This document shows positions 1-5,623 of a stretch of 5,901 nt of DNA, one piece after another. The stretch's first letter is position 1. Every line of letters starts with the position of its first letter. The DNA is from an uncultured bacterium. Lineage in GTDB: Bacteria > Bacteroidota > Bacteroidia > Bacteroidales > Bacteroidaceae. The notes beneath the pieces were generated by a model that was given only the letters and a program-made list of their open reading frames with translations, was not told where the DNA came from and did not search any database. The stretch spans positions 1 through 5,901 of the forward strand of contig CAJMQT010000115.1 of NCBI GenBank assembly GCA_905215655.1. The letters run 5' to 3'. Position numbers and translations under genes: made by a program.

Positions 1-36
1 ATGTTCAAACGCGTAAAGCATTGATAATCAAATCAA

Positions 37-53
37 ACATGCCAAAGGCATGT
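37..53. repeat. Small inverted repeat in the upstream leader
   Basis: ACATGCC (37-43) and GGCATGT (47-53) form a perfect 7-bp inverted repeat around an AAA loop. Neither side has a strong T-tract: the plus side continues CCCTATA and the minus side TTGATTTG, so a terminator is not well supported. It could be the tail of a terminator for a gene to the left of the window, or a chance palindrome. Around it, 1-103 is AT-rich and I see no convincing coding sequence. Confidence 0.4.
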
Positions 54-112
54 CCCTATATCGTGGATTGTTATACCGTAATTTTTATTCTGACAAACCT
101 TCTTTATTTTTT

Positions 113-127
113 TGCAACCGGGTTGCA
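113..127. promoter_or_regulatory. 7-1-7 palindrome, candidate Fur-family operator
   Basis: TGCAACC-G-GGTTGCA is a perfect inverted repeat with 7-base arms around one central base. That geometry is the classical one for Fur-family operators, and a Fur-family gene lies next to the ATPase that this region precedes. The palindrome lies just upstream of a TATCTTTG box at 140-147, over the place where a -33 element would be expected. The palindrome itself is seen directly; its assignment to the regulator at 2236-2664 is inference, because a MerR- or ArsR-type regulator encoded elsewhere could also use it. Confidence 0.5.
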
Positions 128-139
128 TCTCATTTTCCA

Positions 140-147
140 TATCTTTG
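140..147 (+). promoter_or_regulatory. Candidate distal -7 box for the ATPase gene (TATCTTTG)
   Basis: TATCTTTG is an exact match to the Bacteroidetes -7 consensus TAnnTTTG. No TTTG lies at the usual upstream spacing of about 19-21 nt; the nearest is at 111-114, leaving a 25-nt spacer that contains most of the 113-127 palindrome. If used, it would give a leader of roughly 80 nt before the ATG at 233. The missing well-placed -33 box keeps confidence modest. Confidence 0.4.
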
Positions 148-168
148 CATAAAATAAACTGCATCTCG

Positions 169-192
169 GCAATTTGAAGTAAACTTCATTGC
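169..192. promoter_or_regulatory. Inverted repeat before the ATPase start, possible second operator
   Basis: TGAAGT (175-180) and ACTTCA (183-188) are a perfect 6-bp inverted repeat separated by AA. An outer GCAA (169-172) and TTGC (189-192) extend the pairing if two T residues bulge out on the left. The element covers the -33 region of the proximal promoter whose -7 box is at 206-213. It could be a protein-binding site or, if transcribed from the distal promoter, a small leader hairpin. Function is inferred from position only. Confidence 0.4.
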
Positions 193-205
193 TCTCGATT
201 TGCAT

Positions 206-213
206 TATTTTTG
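206..213 (+). promoter_or_regulatory. Candidate proximal -7 box for the ATPase gene (TATTTTTG)
   Basis: TATTTTTG matches the Bacteroidetes -7 consensus TAnnTTTG exactly and lies 19 nt upstream of the ATG at 233, giving a very short leader of about 12 nt. The usual upstream TTTG is absent at proper spacing; an inverted repeat (175-188) is there instead. The box is overlapped by the 10-bp palindrome TTTTGCAAAA (209-218). A weak -33 element with a dyad in its place fits a regulated promoter. Confidence 0.5.
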
Positions 214-232
214 CAAAAGATAACACAACGAT

Positions 233-2086
233 ATGGAAATAAAAGAATTTACAAGACCTTTGATCTCGCTGCTTATGCTCGGCGTCGGCATTGTTATGGA
301 CGCCGTTGGCGCCGGATGGTTTGCCAACCCTGAGCTGAGGGCGGCATGGTACGTGCTGGCGTTCCTGCCCGTGGGCGTCGGAGTGATGCGTGAGGCGTGG
401 GAGTGCGCCTTGAAGAAAGACGTGTTCAGCGAGTTTATGCTTATGAGCGTGGCGTCCGTCGGCGCCTTCCTGATAGGCGAATATCCCGAGGCGGTGGCGG
501 TAATGCTGTTTTATTGCATCGGAGAGACGTTGCAGGATATCGCCGTCGACCGTGCGCGGGACAATATACGCAGCCTTATGGACTTCCGTCCCGACCGTGC
601 GGCGGTGGTCTGCGACGGCGCGATAAAGATTGTCAAGCCCGAAGAAGTCAAGCCGGGCGACGTCATAGAGGTCAAGCCCGGTGAGCGTGTGGCGCTTGAC
701 GGAGAGCTGATAAGCGGTGAGGCGGAGTTTGACACGGCGGCTCTGACGGGCGAAAGCGTGCCCCGTATGATAGAGCAGGGCGGCGAAGTGGCGGCGGGAA
801 TGATAGCCGTCGGCACCGTGGTGAGGCTCAAAGTAAAGCGGACGGCAGGCGAAAGCGCCGTTGCAAGGATACTCTCGATGGTCGAAGAGGCGTCGTCGCG
901 CAAAGCGCCTGCCGAACTCTTTATCCGCCGTTTCGCAAGAGTTTACACCCCGACGGTAATCGGTCTTGCCGCAATAACCGTCCTTCTGCCGTGGCTGTGG
1001 TCGGTGGCAAGCCCCTCGTATGATTACGTTTTCGACACATGGTTCTACCGCGCGCTCATCTTCTTGGTTATCTCCTGCCCCTGCGCGCTGGTTATCAGCG
1101 TGCCGCTGAGCTACTTCTGCGGTATTGGAGCGGCGTCTCTGCGCGGCATATTGTTCAAAGGCGGCAACATCATCGACGCCGTGACCCGCATCGACACGGT
1201 CGTGTTCGACAAGACGGGGACGTTGACCCGTGGCGTATTCTCTGTTGTCCGCGTGGACGGCGAGCGCCCTGACGAACTCTTGAATGTCGTTGCGGCAATC
1301 GAGCGCAACAGCAATCATCCCATCGCGAAGGCGATAGCGAGCCACGCAAAAACCGCCTCCGAAGAAGTTACCGACGTGAAGGAAAAGTCCGGATACGGCA
1401 TGACGGCGACGTGCCGGGGCGACCGTTGGACGGTGGGAACGCTCCGGATGCTCGACAGCGAGGGCGTAACCTATCCCGAAGAGCTTGTCGGCGTGCCCGA
1501 GACAATAGTCGCCTGCGCCCGCAACGGGCGGTACGTCGGCTCGATATTCCTTGCCGACACGCTGAAAGACGACGCCGTAACGGCTGTTGAGAAGCTGCGT
1601 AAAGCGGGCATAAAGCACATCGAAATCCTGTCGGGTGACAAGCAGGCGCTGGTCGACAGGGTGGCTCTCACGCTGAAAGCCGACCGCGCCGCGGGCGATC
1701 TTCTGCCTCAAAACAAGCTCGAAAGGATTGAGACGCTCCGGCAGGAGGGGCGCTGCGTGGCTTTCTGCGGCGACGGAATAAACGACGCTCCGGTGCTTGC
1801 GCTGAGCGATGTGGGCGTCGCCATGGGCACGATGGGTGCCGACCTCGCGGTCGAGACGGCCGATATCGTAATCCGAAACGACCGTCCCTCGATGCTTGCC
1901 GAGGCTGTCCGGACAGGACGCGACACACGTTTGATAGTGCGTCAGAACATCATCTTGGCAGTCGGTGTCAAGGTTTTGGTAATGCTTCTCGGGCTTCTCG
2001 GCATTGCAAATCTCTGGTTTGCCGTCTTCGCCGATGTCGGTGTTGCCCTTCTTGCCGTGCTTAACGCGGCAAGACTCCGTTCTTGA
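233..2086 (+). CDS. zntA: P1B-2 type heavy-metal (Zn/Cd/Pb) exporting P-type ATPase
   Basis: An inner-membrane pump expected to hydrolyse ATP to expel Zn2+, Cd2+ or Pb2+ from the cytoplasm. All catalytic motifs are visible in the 617-residue protein: TGES actuator loop (172-175), the metal-site CPC in a membrane helix (282-284), phosphorylation motif DKTGT (326-330, Asp326), the P1B-specific HP (362-363) and hinge GDGINDAP (513-520). Near the end, Lys580 and the DVG at 601-603 are the membrane residues typical of the Zn2+/Cd2+ subgroup. Eight membrane segments fit: four before residue 105, two at about 239-300, two at about 570-610. The first begins near residue 10, so there is no N-terminal CxxC or His-rich metal-binding domain, and the protein is shorter than the roughly 730-residue E. 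coli ZntA. ATG at 233 is the first usable start because an in-frame TAA lies at 221-223. The downstream Fur-like gene probably belongs to the same metal response. Cu+ specificity is less likely. Confidence 0.95.
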   Translation: MEIKEFTRPLISLLMLGVGIVMDAVGAGWFANPELRAAWYVLAFLPVGVGVMREAWECALKKDVFSEFMLMSVASVGAFLIGEYPEAVAVMLFYCIGETLQDIAVDRARDNIRSLMDFRPDRAAVVCDGAIKIVKPEEVKPGDVIEVKPGERVALDGELISGEAEFDTAALTGESVPRMIEQGGEVAAGMIAVGTVVRLKVKRTAGESAVARILSMVEEASSRKAPAELFIRRFARVYTPTVIGLAAITVLLPWLWSVASPSYDYVFDTWFYRALIFLVISCPCALVISVPLSYFCGIGAASLRGILFKGGNIIDAVTRIDTVVFDKTGTLTRGVFSVVRVDGERPDELLNVVAAIERNSNHPIAKAIASHAKTASEEVTDVKEKSGYGMTATCRGDRWTVGTLRMLDSEGVTYPEELVGVPETIVACARNGRYVGSIFLADTLKDDAVTAVEKLRKAGIKHIEILSGDKQALVDRVALTLKADRAAGDLLPQNKLERIETLRQEGRCVAFCGDGINDAPVLALSDVGVAMGTMGADLAVETADIVIRNDRPSMLAEAVRTGRDTRLIVRQNIILAVGVKVLVMLLGLLGIANLWFAVFADVGVALLAVLNAARLRS

Positions 2087-2118
2087 AAACTAATTAAGAA
2101 TTATGAGTTAAGAATTAA

Positions 2119-2146
2119 GAAACAAAGTTCGGCGTTAAGCCAATTA
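2119..2146 (+). repeat. Dispersed intergenic repeat, copy 1
   Basis: This 28-nt stretch recurs at 5624-5651 in the same orientation with one difference (A at 2124, G at 5629). Its core GTTCGGCGTTAAGCC contains a small GGC/GCC dyad. It is flanked on the left by AATTAAGAATT-type sequence (2091-2120) and on the right, after 52 nt, by TTTTCAATTCTCAA repeats, so it may be the centre of a larger repeat family spanning most of the 2087-2235 gap. It lies immediately before the likely promoter of the Fur-like gene. Confidence 0.85.
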
Positions 2147-2150
2147 TGAT

Positions 2151-2158
2151 TATCTTTG
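2151..2158 (+). promoter_or_regulatory. Candidate -7 box for the Fur-like gene (TATCTTTG)
   Basis: TATCTTTG fits the Bacteroidetes -7 consensus TAnnTTTG exactly and lies 77 nt before the ATG at 2236. The -33 position, about 2128-2133, falls inside the dispersed repeat and reads GTTCGG, a poor match. If used, transcription would start near 2165 and the leader would include the 14-bp direct repeats at 2199-2227. It implies the regulator can be transcribed separately from the ATPase, though read-through is also possible because I see no terminator after 2086. Confidence 0.45.
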
Positions 2159-2198
2159 TCGGTGGAACTGCTTTCTTCCAATAAAAGAGCAAATATAA

Positions 2199-2227
2199 TT
2201 TTCAATTCTCAACTTTTCAATTCTCAA
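2199..2227 (+). repeat. 14-bp tandem direct repeat in the leader of the Fur-like gene
   Basis: TTTTCAATTCTCAA occurs at 2199-2212 and again at 2214-2227, separated by one C (15-nt period). The second copy ends 8 nt before the ATG. Read on the minus strand it resembles the TTGAAAAN octamers at 5582-5613, so both may belong to one AT-rich intergenic repeat family. It sits where a ribosome-binding site would be, and no Shine-Dalgarno sequence is present. Confidence 0.85.
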
Positions 2228-2235
2228 TTTGTTAG

Positions 2236-2664
2236 ATGCTTGATGATAAATTCTACACGGACAAGCTCGCCCTTCGCGGCATAAAGCCCACCGCGACGCG
2301 GATCCTCATACTGCGGGAGATGTTCCGCGGCGACGAGACGGTGTCGCTGCCGCAGCTCGAAAGACTGCTGCCGACGGTGGATAAGAGCACCATCTCGCGC
2401 ACGCTTTCACTCTTTCTGATGCACCGGTTGATACATGTCGTAGATGACGGGAGCGGCTCTTTGAAGTACAACGTTTGCAGCGACGACTGCGATTGCAGCG
2501 TCGAGGACGAGCATACGCACTTCTGTTGCGAGCGCTGTCACCGCACGTTTTGCCTTAAAAACATACATGTCCCCGTCGTTCCGCTGCCCGACGGCTTTGT
2601 GCTTAACAGCATAAATTATGTCATTAAGGGGCTTTGTCCCGAGTGTGCGGCGGCTTTAAGATGA
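2236..2664 (+). CDS. Cys-rich Fur-family metal-responsive transcriptional regulator
   Basis: A 142-residue cytoplasmic DNA-binding protein, the normal length for the Fur/Zur/PerR family. The N-terminal winged helix covers about residues 8-70, with DKSTISRTL (49-57) as recognition helix where E. coli Fur-type proteins usually have a TVYR-like sequence. The C-terminal dimer domain holds HTHFCCERC (93-101), aligning with the H-x-H-x2-C-x2-C metal segment of Fur, and CPEC (134-137). The pairs C98/C101 and C134/C137 would form the structural zinc site. Extra cysteines C81, C85, C87, C97 and C106 give an unusually thiol-rich hinge. An in-frame TAG directly precedes the ATG, fixing the start. It follows the exporter gene after 149 nt in the same direction, so a role in Zn/Cd homeostasis is the best inference; peroxide or iron sensing cannot be excluded. 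Its stop lies 7 nt from the convergent WbqC-like stop. Confidence 0.9.
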   Translation: MLDDKFYTDKLALRGIKPTATRILILREMFRGDETVSLPQLERLLPTVDKSTISRTLSLFLMHRLIHVVDDGSGSLKYNVCSDDCDCSVEDEHTHFCCERCHRTFCLKNIHVPVVPLPDGFVLNSINYVIKGLCPECAAALR

Positions 2665-2671
2665 TTGTTTT

Positions 2672-3325
2672 TTACAGATACAGCACGCTTTCGTTGCCCA
2701 TATTGAACAGCAGGTCAAGTATGCTGAGGTTCGGAATGAAACCGTGCTTGCGCTCATACACCTGATAATAACGCCGCGGAGTGAAGTCGTTGTCCGGCAA
2801 CGGGTGCTTGGGGCGTATGGCGTCGCGCATGTCTGCCACGCCGAGTAACGCCCCGCTGTCGGCCGGCAGGTAGCTGTCGGTGGGGCGGATGGACGGGTTT
2901 ATGTCCAACAGCTCGCACATTTTGGCACATATCTCCATGTTGAAATCATAAAGGAATGTCCACCGCCGCTCGAAGAAAGGACGTATGTCGTCGGCGTAAA
3001 ACTCGAAGAACGGCGACTCGCCGTAGGCACTTTGCAGCGCGTTCCAATGCAGATGACGCCAGTTGCCGTGGTCACTTATCCTCATATCCTTCATCAAGCA
3101 TTTTCCCGGTGCCGTCGTTCCGTCGTTCGGGATGGCGTCTGTCATGCGCTCGACGGGCACCGTCAGCGCCTGCACACCGTTGGTCGTGGCTATCAGACAC
3201 CGGTTCCTGTATGTCTGTTTGATGAAACTGTCGTAAGCCTCAATCAGTATTTCATCATACCGATTGAGTTTCTGATACCATTGAACGGGGGCGAAATAAG
3301 CCGAAGAAAGTATTGTCGAGGACAT
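2672..3325 (-). CDS. WbqC-like family protein
   Basis: A 217-residue protein with the features I associate with the WbqC-like family: the N-terminal SSAYFAPVQWY (7-17), the central TYRNRC (38-43), the strongly conserved RISDHGNWRHLHWNAL (82-97), FFEFYADDIRPFF (106-118) and the C-terminal LLFNMG (205-210). No signal peptide or membrane segment is visible, so it is probably cytoplasmic. The family was named from O-antigen gene clusters, but its biochemical activity is not something I can state; no glycosylation context exists here. It is the last gene of the dapB-lepB-wbqC operon: its ATG shares one base with the lepB stop (TAATG), which suggests translational coupling. Its 3' end converges on the Fur-like gene 7 nt away, with no room for a terminator between them. 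Confidence 0.9.
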   Translation of the reverse strand: MSSTILSSAYFAPVQWYQKLNRYDEILIEAYDSFIKQTYRNRCLIATTNGVQALTVPVERMTDAIPNDGTTAPGKCLMKDMRISDHGNWRHLHWNALQSAYGESPFFEFYADDIRPFFERRWTFLYDFNMEICAKMCELLDINPSIRPTDSYLPADSGALLGVADMRDAIRPKHPLPDNDFTPRRYYQVYERKHGFIPNLSILDLLFNMGNESVLYL

Positions 3326-4743
3326 TATTTGATGTTGTCAACCATTCTGAACAGACGGTTCCAGCGTATGCCGGAGAAGCCGCCGCGATCCGGGTCGCTG
3401 CTCCACCAGATGAAGATGGGCTTTCCTACGACGTGGTCTTCGGGCACAAAGCCCCAGTAACGGCTGTCGGCGGAGTTGTGACGGTTGTCTCCCATCATCC
3501 AGTAATAGTCCATTTTGAATGTGTATCGGTCGGTTTGTTTGCCGTTGATGAATATCTTTCCGTCTTTTATTTGCAGGTCGTTACCCTCGTAAGTGCGTAT
3601 TGGGCGCTCGTAGACGGCGATGTTCTTCATGTCGAGATGTATGGACTTGCCTTTCTGCGGTATCCATACGGGACCGTAATTGTCGCGTGTCCATCCCGTG
3701 TTTGCGTTGAGCGGATACAGGTCACCGGTGCTTGCGTCGGTGTTGAGGGTTATGCTTTTCACGATGTCCTTACGCTTTTTGAGCACGCTGACGGCTCTGT
3801 TTGTCAGCGGCATGAAGCCGTTCTGGTTGAGGCTTGTCATGTCTTCGATACTTATTCCGAGCTCCTGCATGAGGTCTTCGGGTATCGGTTGCATCAGTTT
3901 TACGTAGTAAGTGTATTGCACGTTGTCCGGTTCCTTGTTTGCCTTGCCGTCGAGATAGATTATGCGGTTGCGTATTTGAAGGGTCTGTCCGGGCAGTCCG
4001 ACGCAGCGTTTCACGTAGTTCTCGCGCCGGTCAACGGGTCTTGTTATTATCTCTCCGTACGTTCCGCGGTTGTCGGCGATGTAGTTTCGTCCCACATTAT
4101 AAATATAGTCGTACCACGCCCGCTGCTGTATTGAGCTGAGCGAGTCGAGCTGCGGCTGTTCGGGCGCTAGCTGACTGCCGAAGGAGTAAGCCATCTGGTA
4201 GAAGTCGGCAGCCTGATATTGGGGTGCCGTTACGAGGGTGTCGCCCGCGGGGTAGTTGAAGACGACGATGTCGTTAAGCTCCACTTTGCCGAAGCCTTTC
4301 ACCCGTCGGTAGTCCCATTGCGGCCATTCGATGTACGACTTGCAGCCGAAGACGGGCAGCGTGTGCTGTGTCAGCGGCATGGTGAGCGGTGTCTGCGGTA
4401 TGCGCGGACCGTAGCTTACCTTGCTTACGAAGAGGTAATCGCCCGTTAGCAGCGACTTTTCGAGCGATGATGACGGTATGACGTAGTTCTGGAAGAAGAA
4501 CAGGTTGATGAAGTAAACGGCGACGAGGGCGAACACGATGGCGTCGACCCACGACATGACGAACCTTATCGGTGCGTCGGCGTCGCGCCACCACTGCCAG
4601 GGTATCTTCTTTGTTATGTAAGCGTCGTAGATGAACGGCACGACAACGAGTCCCCACCAGCTCCCGACCCAAAGCAGGAACAGCAGGTAGAGCACGGTCA
4701 CCGTGACGAATTTAAGCCATTGGATTGTTTTGTCTGATAGCAT
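3325..4743 (-). CDS. lepB: Signal peptidase I, long Bacteroidetes form
   Basis: A membrane serine protease that removes signal peptides from exported proteins on the periplasmic face of the inner membrane. Hydrophobic segments at about residues 10-38 and 63-85 anchor the N-terminus. The catalytic domain follows: PSSSLEKSL (90-98) with Ser93 as the likely nucleophile, DIVVFNYP (158-165), NYVKRCVGLPG (242-252) with Lys245 as the general base, and GDNRHNSADSR (418-428). At 472 residues it is much longer than E. coli LepB (324). The extra length lies mainly between DIVVFNYP and the Lys box (about 77 residues) and between that box and GDNR (about 170 residues). The PSGSM of most relatives reads PSSSL here, a conservative change. 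It sits 16 nt after dapB in the same operon and overlaps the WbqC-like start by one base; no Shine-Dalgarno sequence is seen in the gap. Confidence 0.95.
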   Translation of the reverse strand: MLSDKTIQWLKFVTVTVLYLLFLLWVGSWWGLVVVPFIYDAYITKKIPWQWWRDADAPIRFVMSWVDAIVFALVAVYFINLFFFQNYVIPSSSLEKSLLTGDYLFVSKVSYGPRIPQTPLTMPLTQHTLPVFGCKSYIEWPQWDYRRVKGFGKVELNDIVVFNYPAGDTLVTAPQYQAADFYQMAYSFGSQLAPEQPQLDSLSSIQQRAWYDYIYNVGRNYIADNRGTYGEIITRPVDRRENYVKRCVGLPGQTLQIRNRIIYLDGKANKEPDNVQYTYYVKLMQPIPEDLMQELGISIEDMTSLNQNGFMPLTNRAVSVLKKRKDIVKSITLNTDASTGDLYPLNANTGWTRDNYGPVWIPQKGKSIHLDMKNIAVYERPIRTYEGNDLQIKDGKIFINGKQTDRYTFKMDYYWMMGDNRHNSADSRYWGFVPEDHVVGKPIFIWWSSDPDRGGFSGIRWNRLFRMVDNIK

Positions 4744-4759
4744 AAGGATGTCTTGTTTT

Positions 4760-5515
4760 TTAGAATTTGAACATGTCGCTGATTGTCAGCAGTCCTTCAT
4801 GTTTTGCCGTATATTCCGCGGCGAGCACGGCTCCGAGGGCGAAACCTTTGCGCGAGTGTGCGTCGTGAGTTATGGTGATGCAGTCAGCCTCCGAGTCGTA
4901 TGTCACGCTGTGTATGCCCGGCACTTCGTCGCGGCGTATCGAGTTGATAGCCAGTTGGCTGTCTTCGCAGTCGGCAGAGCCTGTCAGCGTGCCGTCGGGA
5001 GCGAGCAGCGTGCCCTTCACCCAGCCCTCCTTGCGGTCGATGTTGTCAATGATTTCTTCGGCAAGAGTTATCGCCGTGCCGCTCGGTGCGTCGAGTTTGT
5101 GTATGTGGTGTGTCTCCTCCATGCTTACCGAGTACTGCGGAAAGCCGTTCATTATCTTTGCAAGATAGCGGTTGACGGCGGAGAATATCGCCACGCCGAC
5201 GCTGAAATTAGACGCCCAGAAGAGTGTTCTTCCGCCGCTGTTGCACAGGTTTTGAATGTCCTGCCCGTGCTCTTTCATCCAGCCCGTTGAGCCTGACACC
5301 ACCTTCACGTTGTGCTCGAAGGCTTTGAGATAGTTGCTGTAAGCCGCTGTCGGCGTGGTGAACTCTATCGCCACATCTGCCGATGCGAACTCGGGGCTGT
5401 CAAAGTCCTGACGGTTGTCAACGTCGATGATGCTTACTATTTCATGTCCGCGGCTGCGGGCAATCTGTTCAATCATCTTGCCCATCTTGCCGTAACCGAT
5501 AAGTGCTATTTTCAT
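4760..5515 (-). CDS. dapB: 4-hydroxy-tetrahydrodipicolinate reductase (dihydrodipicolinate reductase)
   Basis: A cytoplasmic NAD(P)H-dependent enzyme reducing 4-hydroxy-tetrahydrodipicolinate to tetrahydrodipicolinate in the diaminopimelate/lysine pathway, which feeds peptidoglycan and lysine. The 251-residue protein starts with the nucleotide-binding GYGKMG (7-12), followed by EFTTP (51-55), SGSTGW (74-79) and ASNFSVGV (101-108). The substrate and catalytic signature EETHHIHKLDAPSGTA (133-148) contains the paired His136/His137 and Lys140. Length is slightly under the about 270 residues of E. coli DapB. The reading frame stays open upstream to 5671, but ATG at 5515 is chosen: the conserved MKIALIGYG begins there, and the promoter at 5542-5572 lies between it and the earlier ATGs (5560 would fall inside the promoter). 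It is the first gene of the operon with lepB, 16 nt downstream, and the WbqC-like gene. Confidence 0.96.
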   Translation of the reverse strand: MKIALIGYGKMGKMIEQIARSRGHEIVSIIDVDNRQDFDSPEFASADVAIEFTTPTAAYSNYLKAFEHNVKVVSGSTGWMKEHGQDIQNLCNSGGRTLFWASNFSVGVAIFSAVNRYLAKIMNGFPQYSVSMEETHHIHKLDAPSGTAITLAEEIIDNIDRKEGWVKGTLLAPDGTLTGSADCEDSQLAINSIRRDEVPGIHSVTYDSEADCITITHDAHSRKGFALGAVLAAEYTAKHEGLLTISDMFKF

Positions 5516-5541
5516 TTTACGATAAATTTTATAATTCCTTG

Positions 5542-5572
5542 CAAAATTACGGAAAATCATGTGAACGGCAAA
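5542..5572 (-). promoter_or_regulatory. dapB-lepB-wbqC operon promoter
   Basis: On the minus strand, TTTG (5572-5569) is followed after 19 nt by TAATTTTG (5549-5542), an exact match to the Bacteroidetes promoter pattern TTTG-N19-TAnnTTTG. Transcription would start around 5535, giving a leader of about 20 nt before the dapB ATG at 5515. This is the best-formed promoter in the window and fits constitutive housekeeping expression. It also excludes longer N-terminal versions of DapB. Confidence 0.8.
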
Positions 5573-5581
5573 ATTATAAAA

Positions 5582-5613
5582 TTGAAAAGTTGAAAAATTG
5601 AAAGATTGAAAAA
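5582..5613 (+). repeat. Four tandem TTGAAAAN octamers
   Basis: Units at 5582-5589, 5590-5597, 5598-5605 and 5606-5613 read TTGAAAAG, TTGAAAAA, TTGAAAGA and TTGAAAAA. They lie just upstream of the dapB promoter and form the A-rich left flank of the second dispersed-repeat copy. Their complement resembles the TTTTCAATTCTCAA repeats before the Fur-like gene. Possible roles, all inferred: an AT-rich UP-like element, a bending site, or the arm of a degenerate repetitive element. Confidence 0.8.
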
Positions 5614-5623
5614 TTAGAGTTAT

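Noticed and set aside
3..152. Open plus-strand frame at the left edge, possible tail of an upstream gene
   Set aside because: AT-rich, includes the T-rich promoter region and the 113-127 palindrome, and its translation shows no family resemblance.
104..1711. Long minus-strand open frame (535 codons) opposite the ATPase gene
   Set aside because: It is antisense to a gene with all P-type ATPase motifs. Its translation is Arg/His-rich with no recognisable domain, as expected from codon bias on the opposite strand.
2087..2235. Insertion-sequence remnant between the ATPase and regulator genes
   Set aside because: There is no transposase fragment or clear target duplication; only short AT-rich repeats, so it is reported as dispersed repeat sequence.
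2665..2671. Bidirectional terminator between the convergent genes
   Set aside because: Only 7 nt (TTGTTTT) separate the stops and no inverted repeat is seen around them.
3313..4134. Plus-strand open frame (273 codons) opposite lepB
   Set aside because: It lies antisense to the catalytic region of signal peptidase I, shows no family features, and its Val/Tyr-rich composition is an artefact of the opposite strand.
4703..5290. Plus-strand open frame opposite dapB
   Set aside because: It overlaps conserved dapB motifs on the other strand and has no promoter or recognisable product.
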